Positions 54,105 through 63,835 are shown, counted from the stretch's first letter. The stretch: DNA of 64,000 nt from Planctomycetaceae bacterium (GCA_021732415.1 JAKFVC010000111.1:31716-95715); one strand, 5' to 3'. The notes: generated from the letters alone by a model not told the origin. Program-made: numbers and translations.

Positions 54105-56669
54105 ATGGCCTCGAATGGAGTCAGTTCAAAACGGCGGTCTCGGCCTCTGTTGCCGACCAGTACTGCTCGCAACACCCCGATGAAATCCAACGGTACAGTG
54201 AAATCCAACGGCCAGATGACCAAGAAAAAGCGGCGCGCGTCCAGCACGCCAAAAATCTCCAAAACCACCAAGCCCGACACGCTGTCGCTCGAAGAGTGGC
54301 AACTCGAACTGCGTCGGCAGTTTGGCCGCGAGCAGAAATTCAAACTCTCCAACATCGGCGAACACCCCGTGTTTTCCGAGTTTCTCGTCACCAATCCCGC
54401 CAGCCGCAGTACCTACCGCGTGGCCATCCGCGGACCGCACCCCGGGGACAATTACTGTGCCTGTCCCGACTTCAGTACGAATGAACTGGGGACGTGTAAA
54501 CACGTCGAATTCACCCTCGCCAAACTGCGGAAGAAGAAAGACACCAAGGCGGATCTGCAGTCGGGATATCACCCCCCGTACAGCGAGGTTTTCGTCCAAT
54601 ACGGTTCGCAACGGACAGTGCTCTTTCGAGCCGGAACAGCCGCCACGGATGACCTGAAACGCCTGGCGCTCAAGTATTTTGACGTCGAAGGCCGCCTGCG
54701 GGATTCGGGGTATTCTCAGTTTGAAAAATTCCTGGAACGTGCGGCCGCCATCGACACCGATCTGCGGTGCTACGAGGACGCTCTCAGAGTGGTCGCGGGA
54801 GTCCGCGACGGACAGGCTCGACGGGATACCATCGACAAGGCCTTTCCCGAAGGCAGCAAAAGCGCCGCGTTCGATTCGTTGTTGAAGGTCAAACTCTACG
54901 AATACCAGCGCGAAGGAGCCCTGTTCGCCGCGAAAGCCGGCCGCAGCCTGATCGGCGATGAGATGGGTCTCGGCAAAACAATTCAAGCCATCGCGACCGC
55001 CGAGATCCTTTCCCAGCACATGGGCGTGGAACGCGTTCTCATCATCTGCCCGACGTCGTTGAAGTATCAATGGGAACGTGAAATCGCTAAGTTCACCACG
55101 CGCGATGCCACCGTTATCGCCGGCCTGCTGCCCAATCGGCGAGAGCTGTTTGAAGCCCCCAGCTTCTTCAAGATCATGAATTACGACACAGTCCACCGTG
55201 ACCTGGAGCTCATCCGCAAGTGGGCGCCGGATCTCGTGATTCTTGACGAGGCGCAACGCATCAAGAACTGGAACACCCGGGCCGCCCGTAGCGTGAAGCA
55301 GGTTCCATCACCTTATGCCGTCGTGCTGACCGGCACGCCGCTGGAGAACCGCCTGGAAGAGTTGGTCTCCATCGTCCAATTCATCGACCAGCAGCGACTG
55401 GGGCCGACTTATCGCCTGCTGCATGACCACCAGCAATTGGACGAACACGGCAAGGTCGTCGGATACCAGAATCTCAACAAGATCGGCGAGACCTTAAAAC
55501 CCGTCCTCATCCGGCGCCAGAAAAAAGATCTGGCGATGCAGTTGCCGCCGCGTCTCGACAAGAATTTCTTCGTACCGATGACCGAACTGCAGCGACAGCA
55601 GCATAGCGAAAACTACGAATTAGTCGCCGCGGTCGTGGCCAAGTGGCGACGCTACGGCTTCTTAACCGAGACCGACCAGCGACGGCTGATGATCGGCCTG
55701 CAGAACATGCGCATGTCATGCGACAGCAGCTATCTGCTCGATCAAGGGACCGACAGCGGCGTGAAGGCCGATGAAGCGGTGACCCTGATCAGCGAACTGA
55801 TGGAGACCCCCAACAACAAAGTCGTCGTCTTCAGCCAGTGGCTGCGGATGCACGCGCTGCTCATGAAGCGGTTGCAGGACAAACCGTGGGGACACGTCTT
55901 ATTTCACGGAGGCGTCGAAAGCTCCAAGCGCAAGGATCTCGTCGACCGCTTCCGCGAAGACCCCAACTGCCGCATCTTCCTGGCGACCGATGCGGGAGGC
56001 GTCGGGCTGAACCTGCAGCACGCCAACGTTGTGATCAACATGGATCTCCCCTGGAACCCCGCCGTCCTCGAGCAACGCATCGGCCGGGTTCATCGGCTGG
56101 GGCAAACGCAACCGGTCAGCGTGGTAAATTACATTGCCCAGGGGACGATCGAAGAGGGCATGCTGGGCGTCATTGAGTTCAAGAGGAACTTGTTCGCCGG
56201 GGTGCTCGATGGAGGCGAGAAAAACGTCTTCCTCGGCGGCAGCAAGCTGAAGAAATTCATGGAGACGGTCGACAAGATCACCGGTACCATGCCAACCCCT
56301 GTGGCGGAAGAAGCCGCCGAGTCGCAGCAGACTGGGATCGACTCGCAACCACCAATCGCCGATGCCAGTGAACCAGAATCCCCCAGCGACAACGGACAGG
56401 CTTTAACAGCAGAACCACTCTCACAACTCACGACTGGCGAACCAAGCCCACTGACCGCCGTCATCCAACAAGGCCTGAGCTTGCTGCAACAATTGGCGAC
56501 GCCAGCTCAATCGCCGGAGGTGGGAAAGCCCACACCATCCTCGAGTGTGCGAATCGACCGCGATCACCAGACCGGTGAACGCTATCTGCGATTGTCGTTG
56601 CCGGAACCGGAAGTGCTCGATGGAGCGCTGAAGGCAATCGCCAAATTGATGGAGAGCCTGCGGAGGTAA
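54105..56669 (+). CDS. SWIM-domain SNF2-type helicase
   Basis: 854 residues. A basic N-terminus (1-60) precedes a SWIM zinc finger: CAC at 118-120 and C131-K-H133. The SNF2 ATPase core has DEMGLGKT (285-292), DEAQ (381-384), LTGTPLENR, and in the second lobe DAGGVGLNLQHAN and RIGRVHRLGQ. The tail (after about 700) is low-complexity with a short ordered end. Bacterial members (RapA/HepA relatives) translocate on double-stranded DNA and remodel transcription or repair complexes. It is a single-gene unit. Confidence 0.92.
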   Translation: MASNGVSSKRRSRPLLPTSTARNTPMKSNGTVKSNGQMTKKKRRASSTPKISKTTKPDTLSLEEWQLELRRQFGREQKFKLSNIGEHPVFSEFLVTNPASRSTYRVAIRGPHPGDNYCACPDFSTNELGTCKHVEFTLAKLRKKKDTKADLQSGYHPPYSEVFVQYGSQRTVLFRAGTAATDDLKRLALKYFDVEGRLRDSGYSQFEKFLERAAAIDTDLRCYEDALRVVAGVRDGQARRDTIDKAFPEGSKSAAFDSLLKVKLYEYQREGALFAAKAGRSLIGDEMGLGKTIQAIATAEILSQHMGVERVLIICPTSLKYQWEREIAKFTTRDATVIAGLLPNRRELFEAPSFFKIMNYDTVHRDLELIRKWAPDLVILDEAQRIKNWNTRAARSVKQVPSPYAVVLTGTPLENRLEELVSIVQFIDQQRLGPTYRLLHDHQQLDEHGKVVGYQNLNKIGETLKPVLIRRQKKDLAMQLPPRLDKNFFVPMTELQRQQHSENYELVAAVVAKWRRYGFLTETDQRRLMIGLQNMRMSCDSSYLLDQGTDSGVKADEAVTLISELMETPNNKVVVFSQWLRMHALLMKRLQDKPWGHVLFHGGVESSKRKDLVDRFREDPNCRIFLATDAGGVGLNLQHANVVINMDLPWNPAVLEQRIGRVHRLGQTQPVSVVNYIAQGTIEEGMLGVIEFKRNLFAGVLDGGEKNVFLGGSKLKKFMETVDKITGTMPTPVAEEAAESQQTGIDSQPPIADASEPESPSDNGQALTAEPLSQLTTGEPSPLTAVIQQGLSLLQQLATPAQSPEVGKPTPSSSVRIDRDHQTGERYLRLSLPEPEVLDGALKAIAKLMESLRR

Positions 56670-56810
56670 CCTGCCTCAATAGCGAAGATGGGGCGGACGG
56701 GCGACTTCCCGCATTAATCCTGATGCAGGCCGGCCGATAAAGTATCTCATGGACCGCCGCCCAAGGTACAATGAGGCTACACAGTCAAAATCGTTCAGGA
56801 GATTCGACAA

Positions 56811-57017
56811 ATGGTTCTAAAATATCAGGTGGTAGTCGAACAATCCGAAGAAGGATTCGCCGTCTCAATACCCGGTCTACCTGGTTGCCATTCGCAAGGT
56901 GCAACTGAGCAGGAAGCATTGGAGAATATCACCGACGCCGCTCGAGAGTATCTCGCCGTTGTTGCCGAATTGAATCAGGGCAAGATCATCCGCGAAGTTG
57001 AAGTCGAGGTCGCGTAG
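56811..57017 (+). CDS. hicB: HicB-type antitoxin
   Basis: 68 residues: YQVVVEQSEEGFAVSIPGLPGCHSQG is the HicB partial RNase-H-like fold (shown as landmark), and EQEALENITDAAREYL the following helix. The usual C-terminal DNA-binding domain is absent, as in the short HicB class. It precedes and overlaps hicA by one base (TAGTG), so the order is antitoxin first. It should neutralise HicA. Confidence 0.88.
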   Translation: MVLKYQVVVEQSEEGFAVSIPGLPGCHSQGATEQEALENITDAAREYLAVVAELNQGKIIREVEVEVA

Positions 57018-57229
57018 TGCCGAAACTCCCAGGAGTCAATCATCTCGATGCGATCCGTGCATTCGAGAAGGTAAGATTTCGTGTGATGCGGCAAGGAAAG
57101 CATACGATCCTGTCTGACGGAGCTCGGATTTTGACAATTCCTCACCACAATCCAATCAATGCGATTACGATGGGAAATATCGTGCGAGATGCTGGGCTTA
57201 CAAACGATGAGTTTCGAAAACTCTTGTAA
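57017..57229 (+). CDS. hicA: HicA-type mRNA interferase toxin
   Basis: 70 residues, GTG start overlapping the hicB stop. The double-stranded-RNA-binding-like fold is recognisable from FEKVRFRVMRQGKHTIL, with the catalytic His29 in GKH, and IPHHNPINAITMGNIVRDAG. It probably cuts mRNA during stress when HicB is degraded. A palindrome of the GGCCAATTTCGAAAA family begins 24 bp after its stop. Confidence 0.9.
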   Translation: MPKLPGVNHLDAIRAFEKVRFRVMRQGKHTILSDGARILTIPHHNPINAITMGNIVRDAGLTNDEFRKLL

Positions 57230-57252
57230 AACTCCATTGCAAAGAATGGCGA

Positions 57253-57350
57253 GGGGTCGGGGCCACGATTTTTGGAAATTGGCCAATTGAGTCAACCACG
57301 CGTTCATGCGCGAGTGACGGCCAATTTCGAAAAATCGTAGACCCGACCCC
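57253..57350. repeat. Complete palindrome, GGCCAATTTCGAAAA family
   Basis: Arms of about 32 bp, 57253-57284 and 57319-57350, pair with three mismatches (GGGGTCGGGGCCACGA... and inverse), with a 34-bp middle holding GAGTCA. It lies between convergent hicA and the oxidoreductase gene, ending 12 bp before the latter's stop. Confidence 0.9.
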
Positions 57351-57361
57351 GAATGTGAGAC

Positions 57362-58468
57362 TTACCCCAAATCTTGGGGCACGTTGATCCAGCTCTTCTT
57401 GTCGAACGATTCCAGTACCGAATCGGCTACGGCCTGAGCTGACGCCCCGTGGTCGAATCCGGGAATGCAGTCGCGGCCTTCGACGATCGCGCTGACGAAT
57501 TCCCAGACGAGATCGTAGCGGAACACGGTGCTCGGGACGCCGACCTTCGGATCGCGCGGGCTGCCGGCGGGGGCCAGGAATTCGTCGGGGACCTCGATCT
57601 TTTGCAGCGATTGCCCCTGCTTCCCGACGAGGATCGTGTTCGGCTCTTTCAACTGATAGACAGCCGTGCCTTCGCTGCCGTTGACTTCGGCCCAGTCGTG
57701 GCCGAAGCCTTCATAGTGATAGCCCTTCATTAGGGTGCTGCCTTCCAGCACGCCCACGCCGCCGCGATCAAACTGGCAGATCAAGGCTGACCAGTCATCG
57801 ACCTCGGACGGAGCACAGGGGGTTCCATCCGGGTTTTTGTCGCGCGGAGCATACGTGGCGACTGCACCGCAAATCGCCAGCATCTGGCCCATGAGGTCCT
57901 GGGCATAGTCGATGCGGTGAATCGTCATGTCGAACAAGTCACCGGCCCCGGCCAGCTTCTTGTATTGCCGCCAGCCCCAGCTCGTTTCAGGCCAGTCGAG
58001 AAATCGCTGGCTGCGGAAGTGGCGGGGAGTCCCCAGTCCGCCGCTGTAAACCAAGTGTCGCAGGTAACGCATCGACGGAGCAAAGCGATAAGTGAAAGCC
58101 GTCATGTGCCGCAGGTTGCGATCGCGAGCTGCCCGGAACATCTGGGCCGACTCGTCGAAGTTCAACCCGAGCGGCTTTTCGCACATCACGTGCTTGTTGC
58201 CGGCAGCGCACGCCAGGGTGATCGGCAGGTGGGTGAAGTTCGGCGTGCAGATGATGACGGCGTCGATCTCGGGATCGGCCGCGATTTCTTCGTACTTGGT
58301 TGTCGCCTTGACCGGTCCCCATTTCGCCTGACGTTCCGCCAGCAGCTTTTCGTTGGGATCGCAAATCGCCACCAGTTCGGCTCGAGGATCGAGCATGATC
58401 CCTGGAACGTGGTGGTAATCGGCCACAGCCCCCGCACCAATAATCGCAATACGTACCTTGCCAGCCAT
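57362..58468 (-). CDS. Gfo/Idh/MocA family oxidoreductase
   Basis: 368 residues, no signal peptide. The Rossmann start is IIGAGAVADYHH, and CEKPLGLNF carries the EKP motif of the family. The second half (GAGDLFDMTIHRIDYAQDLMG) has the usual His/Asp near the substrate. Members use NAD(P) to oxidise or reduce sugars or sugar-derived acids; the substrate is not readable. It follows a DUF481 gene on the same strand with a 198-bp gap holding a palindrome. Confidence 0.9.
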   Translation of the reverse strand: MAGKVRIAIIGAGAVADYHHVPGIMLDPRAELVAICDPNEKLLAERQAKWGPVKATTKYEEIAADPEIDAVIICTPNFTHLPITLACAAGNKHVMCEKPLGLNFDESAQMFRAARDRNLRHMTAFTYRFAPSMRYLRHLVYSGGLGTPRHFRSQRFLDWPETSWGWRQYKKLAGAGDLFDMTIHRIDYAQDLMGQMLAICGAVATYAPRDKNPDGTPCAPSEVDDWSALICQFDRGGVGVLEGSTLMKGYHYEGFGHDWAEVNGSEGTAVYQLKEPNTILVGKQGQSLQKIEVPDEFLAPAGSPRDPKVGVPSTVFRYDLVWEFVSAIVEGRDCIPGFDHGASAQAVADSVLESFDKKSWINVPQDLG

Positions 58469-58539
58469 GCTGATTCCTTAGGAGGTCCGGTGAAGAATTC
58501 CTCACCTTGATCAAAGAGTTCTTACCATTGCATTACCAT

Positions 58540-58613
58540 ACTAGCCCGATGCGCCAGCGCGTGCATCTCTGGTGATCCTCGAGGAGATGCACACGCTGGC
58601 GCTTCGGGCTAGT
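58540..58613. repeat. Palindrome with GCGCCAGCG core
   Basis: Arms 58540-58569 and 58584-58613 are 30-bp inverted copies (ACTAGCCCGATGCGCCAGCG... and inverse) with few mismatches and a short loop. No second copy of this family was noticed in the window. It lies between the DUF481 stop and the oxidoreductase start. Confidence 0.85.
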
Positions 58614-58666
58614 ATTTCCGGAATGTAAAAGGAAATCGCCGCGAGGGGAAGCGTCAGCCCGACGCT

Positions 58667-59725
58667 TCACTTGCGCGAATACACGATATTGATCGTCGTG
58701 GAAAAATCGCTCGGCTTGCGATTGATGTTGGGCAGCCCGTTATGCTCAAAGCGAAAACCGAATTTCAGGTTCCAGCGCTTCAACGAATCCAGGGGAATGA
58801 GGAAACTGGAGGTATTGAGAATGCGAATCAACTTCCAGTCATTGATACTCGGATGCACGGTCGCCTTTTCCTCAAAGATGATCCGTTCCCCAATCGGCCA
58901 TTTGCTTTCGACTTCTGTAAACAAGTCGGGGGTGGTTCGCAGGACTCGCGGCGAGTGAAAAACTTCCTGGGTCACACCAGGACCGGCACGGACCACGAAC
59001 AACCGTGGGTCGGTATCCACAAAGCGATAGCCGACACCGAATGACCCGGTTCCCCGATAATCGAGGTTCGCGAACTCGTCGAATTCATGGAGCGTACGAA
59101 TAAAAGTGATCCATTTGTCTTTCCGCTTGAAGTCGGTTGTCGTATCCGCCGTCCAGCGATTCGCCGTGAGCACATCCTTCGACTTGGCGTACTGGCCAGT
59201 CAGGTTGATCTGAGTCTTGATCCAATCAGTCTCATGAGTGAACTTGGCCGCCGTGTTGAACGCTTCCTGATTGGTATTTCCTTCGAGAAAGGATCCACCC
59301 AACTCCAAACGTTCGGTCCAGGTATCGAACCCATGTTGAAACCAGTCGAAATACTCCGACCAGAGCGTCTGCAACAACGTCTGCGGAATCGGTGGTGGCT
59401 CGGCGGGCGGAACGTTCAGTGGCATATGGTCGGGAGGCGGAGCAAACACCTGCCCGGGAGTGAGCAGCAGCAAATGAGGAATCTCTTCCGCCGAACCGTC
59501 TGGATCCGGCTGATAGTCGACGCGTTCGATATCACTGAGCGGCACCTCGATCACGCCCGCTCCACGCCAACTCCATTGCAGGGTCTCCTCACCAAATCCA
59601 ACTTGCTTCCCCGATAGCTTATCCCCATTCTTCAGGTACAAGGTCTCCCCAGCCCGCGCAGCCGAATCCAGCGATCCGAATGCCAGCAAGACCAAGAATA
59701 GACGGAGAACCAAACGCATCGCCAC
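58667..59725 (-). CDS. Exported DUF481 outer-membrane beta-barrel protein
   Basis: 352 residues with a signal peptide (1-25, ending ARA). Residues 28-80 form a small beta domain (LYLKNGDKLSGKQVGFGE), then a Pro-rich linker, then the DUF481 barrel from about 130 (LGGSFLEGNTNQEAFN) to the C-terminal strand. The closing strand IVYSRK lacks the terminal aromatic typical of proteobacterial porins. Function is unknown; salt-stress association has been reported for one homologue. Confidence 0.85.
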   Translation of the reverse strand: MAMRLVLRLFLVLLAFGSLDSAARAGETLYLKNGDKLSGKQVGFGEETLQWSWRGAGVIEVPLSDIERVDYQPDPDGSAEEIPHLLLLTPGQVFAPPPDHMPLNVPPAEPPPIPQTLLQTLWSEYFDWFQHGFDTWTERLELGGSFLEGNTNQEAFNTAAKFTHETDWIKTQINLTGQYAKSKDVLTANRWTADTTTDFKRKDKWITFIRTLHEFDEFANLDYRGTGSFGVGYRFVDTDPRLFVVRAGPGVTQEVFHSPRVLRTTPDLFTEVESKWPIGERIIFEEKATVHPSINDWKLIRILNTSSFLIPLDSLKRWNLKFGFRFEHNGLPNINRKPSDFSTTINIVYSRK

Positions 59726-59892
59726 TCACTGATATCAATCACAGGTGATGTATGAAGGGGGGCGGGATTTTAGTCGGATTCATCAAGACCGACAATCTGG
59801 ATCGGGGTGCCCAATTTGCGTAGTAGTCCCAGTCTCCAAACCAAGACTGCAGAGTATGTCAACCTAGGCAAGGCGGGTACCATGAGGTCCCT

Positions 59893-59988
59893 GCCCCGTG
59901 GCGGACGCTGCCAGCGTCCGCGTATTTCCAATGCCGGGAGCATCCCCCCACGAGCCCAATTGTCCGGGGCCTCACGGCACCCGGCTCG
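59893..59988. repeat. GACGCTGCCAGCGTC hairpin and a diverged GAGCCGGGTG copy
   Basis: 59893-59922 carries the GCCCCGTGGCGGACGCTGCC hairpin (third locus of this family) and 59962-59988 carries a diverged member of the GAGCCGGGTGGCGT family. Both are in the 368-bp gap between the DUF481 start and the lpdA stop; no gene is visible there. Confidence 0.7.
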
Positions 59989-60025
59989 ACTCTCTGGCTG
60001 TTTTTGTTTGCGATTTCCCACCCGC

Positions 60026-60070
60026 GAAACGAAAACGCCCCGCAGCAATCGGAGATCACTGCGAGGCGTT
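60026..60070 (-). terminator. Intrinsic terminator of lpdA
   Basis: On the minus strand AACGCCTCGCAG pairs with CTGCGGGGCGTT (one mismatch) round a 13-base loop and is followed by TTCGTTTCG. It begins 24 bp after the lpdA stop. Confidence 0.85.
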
Positions 60071-60093
60071 GAATTCGATTTGAAATCGTCGTC

Positions 60094-61533
60094 TTACTTT
60101 TTGGGGCGATACATGTGCGTCGCCTGTCCAATCAAGCTTTCGGCGGCTTCCATCAACGTCTCCGACAAGGTCGGATGAGCGTGAATGCTGTCGGCGAGAT
60201 CGCGGGCGACCATCGCCGTTTCCACAGCGACAACCCCTTCAGCGATGAGCTCACCGGCCCCTGCCCCGACGATTCCAACCCCTAGGACTCGCTCAGTCTT
60301 GGGATCGAACAGGATCTTGGTAATCCCTTCAGTCCGCGCCAGTGACTGAGCTCGCCCTGACGCCGCCCACGGGAACCGCGTCACGACGACTTCGCGGTTC
60401 TCAGCCTGAGCCTGCATCTCGGTCAGCCCGCACCAGGCCACTTCCGGATCGGTGAAGACCACGGCAGGGATCGCGATGTTGTCGAACTCCGCGGGCAATC
60501 CCAGCAGTGCTTCAATAGCAATCTTCGCTTCACGAGTCGCCTTGTGAGCCAGACCAGGCTCACCGGCGACGTCGCCAATCGCGGAGATCGTCGGGTCGTT
60601 GGTCCGCTGCTTCTTGTCGATCTTCACAAAGCCCTTGGCGTCGAGTTCCACCTTGGTATTTTCGAGACCCAGATCGCGACTGTTCGGACGGCGGCCGACA
60701 GAAACCAATACGCGGTCAAACGTCTGTTCCGGAGTCACCCCTTCACCCGCCAGCTTGGCCACAATTCCCTGCGGAGTCGCCTTCAGGCTCTCCACCTTGG
60801 TATTGAGGAAAATGCCGCCGGTAAACAACGCCTGCAACCGCTTCTGCAGCGGTCGCACGAGGTCCCGGTCGGCCCCCATCAAGATTCCGGACAGAAGCTC
60901 GACGACGGTGACCTCAGACCCCAGCGCGGCATAGACCGAGCCCATCTCGAGACCAATATAACCACCGCCGATGACCAGCAGCTTCTTGGGAATGTCAGCC
61001 AGCTCCAACGCACCGGTCGAATCCATAATCCGCGAATCGCCGAGTTGAAACGGCGGCGGCACGATGGGCGACGAACCGGTCGCAATAATCGCATGATCGA
61101 AGGTCAGCGTATCCGAGGGAGGTGCAGGCAGTCCCGGCACTTGATGCAGCTTCAAAGTCTTGGAATTCAAGAACGAAGCTCGCGCGGTGATGGACTCGAT
61201 CTTACGCACCTTGTTGAGCTGCGTGACGCCATCAGCCAGCTTGTCGATGACGCTATTCTTGAAATTGCGAACAGCAGCCAAATCAATCGTCGGAGCGCCA
61301 AACTTCAGCCCGGCATGTTCCACTTCTTTGGTCTCGGTAATCAGCTTGGCCAGGTGCAACAAAGCCTTGGACGGAATACACCCACGATGCAGGCAAACCC
61401 CACCGAGCTTCGCTTCCGCATTGACGATGGTGACCCGATATCCATGATCGGCAGCATGAAACGCCGCCGGATAACCCCCGGGCCCACCACCAATCACCAC
61501 CAGATGCTTACCTACCCCAGATGCCTCTTCCAT
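60094..61533 (-). CDS. lpdA: Dihydrolipoyl dehydrogenase (E3)
   Basis: 479 residues; the FAD-linked E3 of 2-oxo-acid dehydrogenase complexes. [16 protein letters not shown] binds FAD, and [15 protein letters not shown] has the redox disulfide Cys-x4-Cys. [10 protein letters not shown] is the NAD site, and HAHPTLSE near the end provides the catalytic His-Glu pair. It lies downstream of the E2 gene on the same strand, with the GxxExxY gene between. Confidence 0.95.
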   Translation of the reverse strand: MEEASGVGKHLVVIGGGPGGYPAAFHAADHGYRVTIVNAEAKLGGVCLHRGCIPSKALLHLAKLITETKEVEHAGLKFGAPTIDLAAVRNFKNSVIDKLADGVTQLNKVRKIESITARASFLNSKTLKLHQVPGLPAPPSDTLTFDHAIIATGSSPIVPPPFQLGDSRIMDSTGALELADIPKKLLVIGGGYIGLEMGSVYAALGSEVTVVELLSGILMGADRDLVRPLQKRLQALFTGGIFLNTKVESLKATPQGIVAKLAGEGVTPEQTFDRVLVSVGRRPNSRDLGLENTKVELDAKGFVKIDKKQRTNDPTISAIGDVAGEPGLAHKATREAKIAIEALLGLPAEFDNIAIPAVVFTDPEVAWCGLTEMQAQAENREVVVTRFPWAASGRAQSLARTEGITKILFDPKTERVLGVGIVGAGAGELIAEGVVAVETAMVARDLADSIHAHPTLSETLMEAAESLIGQATHMYRPKK

Positions 61534-61551
61534 TGATTAACCCCAGATTTA

Positions 61552-62133
61552 TTTTTAGCCACAGATTAACACAGATGAAACACAGATTAAGAAAACTCTA
61601 CGATGCACGACTGAGGTCTAGACAATCTAACTTCGAACTGTGCTTATCCAGGCTGAAGCTATTATTGACACCATTTTTAATAGGCAAATCGTTTGAATTC
61701 GACCTTTGATTTTCCAAAGTTGATTAGTAACCCAACTCGCAATCCTGTTGCCTTGAGTTCGTTGAGCAACTGCGCCTCATCTGATGCTTGGTATTCTTTT
61801 GCGATCTTCAGTTCGACGATTACGGCATCCAGTACCAGCAAATCTGCCCTGAACTCGCCAACAATTACACCTTTATACTGAACCTTAATCGGCGCTTCTT
61901 TTTCCACTCTCAATCCACGTTGAGCAATTTCAACCAACATGGCTTCGCGATACACACTCTCAAGAAATCCGTAACCCAGATGACGGTGTACTTCGAACGC
62001 CGCGCCAATGATTTGCTCTGTCACTTCCTTATGAGCAAATTCCGTCATGATCGAATTCAGCGATTAATTTGAGAGACGCGCGTATTTCCGCTTCTGAATC
62101 TGTGTTTCATCTGTGTTAATCTGTGGCTAAAAA
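61552..62133. mobile_element. Unit bounded by perfect 37-bp inverted repeats, carrying a GxxExxY gene
   Basis: Arms 61552-61588 and 62097-62133 are exact reverse complements (starting TTTTT then AGCCACAGATTAACACAGAT). The unit is 582 bp, contains one gene and takes up all but 18 bp on the lpdA side and 10 bp on the E2 side of the gap. No flanking target duplication is visible, and no transposase is encoded, so a mobile nature is inferred from the symmetry and from the insertion-like position. An extra partial repeat (CCCCAGATTTA) adjoins the left arm. Confidence 0.75.
61677..62048 (-). CDS. GxxExxY family protein, nuclease-like
   Basis: 123 residues. G27-x-x-E30-x-x-Y33 (GYGFLESVYREAM) is the name-giving motif. 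D69 followed by V-I-V-E79-L-K81 matches the D-x9-E-x-K core of PD-(D/E)XK nucleases; QLLNELKATGLRVGLLINFG is also typical of the family. Catalysis has not been shown for the family as far as I know. The gene is centred in the inverted-repeat unit and transcribed with the PDH genes. Base composition (about 45% GC by eye) is lower than its neighbours, consistent with acquisition. Confidence 0.88.
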   Translation of the reverse strand: MTEFAHKEVTEQIIGAAFEVHRHLGYGFLESVYREAMLVEIAQRGLRVEKEAPIKVQYKGVIVGEFRADLLVLDAVIVELKIAKEYQASDEAQLLNELKATGLRVGLLINFGKSKVEFKRFAY

Positions 62134-62143
62134 CTCTTCGTAA

Positions 62144-63835
62144 TTAGCTTTCAATCAACAACTGACTCGGATCGGCCAGCAATCCCGAGACCTTCGTAAT
62201 GAACCGGGCCGCGTCGGCTCCGTTCACGACTCGGTGATCGTACGACAGCGACAATGGCAGCATCAGCCGCACCTTGGGTTCGCCGTCCATGATGACCATC
62301 TGCTGCTTGGCTCGGGACATCCCGAGGATTGCCACTTCCGGCCAGTTCACGATGGGCGAGAACGTCGTCCCGCCGATGCCGCCCAGGTTGGTGATCGTGA
62401 AGGTGCCTCCCTGGAAATCGCTCGGGCTGAGTTTTCGTTCGCGGGCTTTGCTGGCCAGGACGTCCAACTCGGCAGCGATTTCGAGAATGCTCTTGTGGTT
62501 GGCATCGCGGATCACGGGCACTACCAAGCCGTATTCAGTGTCGACGGCGACGCCGATGTGGTAGTACTGCTTGAGGATGATCTCGTCGGTGTTGGAATCG
62601 AGACTCGAATTGAAGTTGGGATACTGCTTGAGTGCCGCAACGACCGCCTTGATCGCCAGCACAGTCATCGTGATCTTAGCGCCGGTCTTCTGATTCGTAG
62701 TATGACGCTTGCGGCCCGCCTCGAGCTCGGTCACGTCCGCGAGATCGTTCTGGGTGACATGCGGGATCGTCTGCCAGGCGTAGCTCAGATTCGCAGCCGA
62801 GGTCTTCGCGATGCGGTTCATTGCCTTGCGATCAACAGGGCCGAACTGCGTGAAGTCCGGCAACGGCGGCGCTGTGGCCTTAGCGGGTGCCTGACCGGGG
62901 ATCGTCTTTGTCCCCTGCATGATCTGCTTCACGTGTCCCTGAACGTCATCCATCGTGATTCGTCCACCAGGACCTGTCCCCGTCACATGGTGCAGATCGA
63001 CTCCCAACTGCCGAGCCATCCGACGAGTAGCTGGACCGGCAGGTGCCGGCGCAATTTTTTGGCTGTCTGCGGCCGATGCAGCCACAGTGGCTGCCGTGGC
63101 GGTGGGAGCTGGCGTGGAACTGGGCGATACGGGAGCAACCGGCACCGGCTTGCCAGGAGTGGCCACGGGGGCCGCTGCAGTGGTCTTGGGTGCCTCGGGA
63201 GCGGGAGCAGATGACGCAGCGGCCGCGCCACTCGTCGCGACAGTCAGCAAGGGTGTTCCCGGCTTGATCGTCGCGCCTTGCTGAACGTGGACTTCCGTGA
63301 CTTGTCCGGCGAGTGGGCACGGCAATTCGACGACAGCCTTATCAGTCTCCACTTCCATGACGTTTTGGCCGGCAGTGATCGTGTCGCCGACCTTCACGGA
63401 CAAGCTTGAAACGTCAGCACTCTTGATGCCTTCGCCGAGGTTCGGGCAGTTGAAGGTCTGCTTCCCACCGGCCGCAGCGGGAGCCGCCGCCTTGGGTGCG
63501 GCGGGCGGCACGGAGGCCGGGGCGGCCGCAGGAGCAGCCGCTTTCGGTGCGGCAGCTTCGGGAGCCGCCGGCTTGGCGGGTGCGGTCGTCGCGGCTCCGT
63601 TGCCATCCAGCGTGAACAGCACGGCGCCCGGTTCGACCGTCTGGCCCTGCTTCACATGGATCTTGAGCAGCTTCCCGCCGGACGGGCAGGGAAGCTCGAC
63701 GACAGCCTTGTCGGTCTCGAGTTCCAGGACGTTCTGGTTGGGCTCGATGGTATCGCCTTCCTTGACGGAGATCCCGGCGATATCGGCACTCTTGATACCT
63801 TCACCCAGATTGGGGAGCTTGAATTCGGTAGGCAT
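62144..63835 (-). CDS. aceF: Dihydrolipoyllysine-residue acetyltransferase (pyruvate dehydrogenase E2)
   Basis: 563 residues. Two lipoyl domains have the acceptor lysines K43 and K166 in matching ETDKAVVELPCP contexts. Ala/Pro-rich hinges separate them, then a peripheral-subunit-binding domain (RRMARQLGVDLHHVTGTGPGG), then the acetyltransferase core with DHRVVNGADAARF near the end; Asn replaces the usual Asp of HRxxDG, a change also found in active E2 enzymes. It belongs with lpdA (E3) downstream. An E1 gene would be expected upstream, beyond the window. Confidence 0.95.
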   Translation of the reverse strand: MPTEFKLPNLGEGIKSADIAGISVKEGDTIEPNQNVLELETDKAVVELPCPSGGKLLKIHVKQGQTVEPGAVLFTLDGNGAATTAPAKPAAPEAAAPKAAAPAAAPASVPPAAPKAAAPAAAGGKQTFNCPNLGEGIKSADVSSLSVKVGDTITAGQNVMEVETDKAVVELPCPLAGQVTEVHVQQGATIKPGTPLLTVATSGAAAASSAPAPEAPKTTAAAPVATPGKPVPVAPVSPSSTPAPTATAATVAASAADSQKIAPAPAGPATRRMARQLGVDLHHVTGTGPGGRITMDDVQGHVKQIMQGTKTIPGQAPAKATAPPLPDFTQFGPVDRKAMNRIAKTSAANLSYAWQTIPHVTQNDLADVTELEAGRKRHTTNQKTGAKITMTVLAIKAVVAALKQYPNFNSSLDSNTDEIILKQYYHIGVAVDTEYGLVVPVIRDANHKSILEIAAELDVLASKARERKLSPSDFQGGTFTITNLGGIGGTTFSPIVNWPEVAILGMSRAKQQMVIMDGEPKVRLMLPLSLSYDHRVVNGADAARFITKVSGLLADPSQLLIES

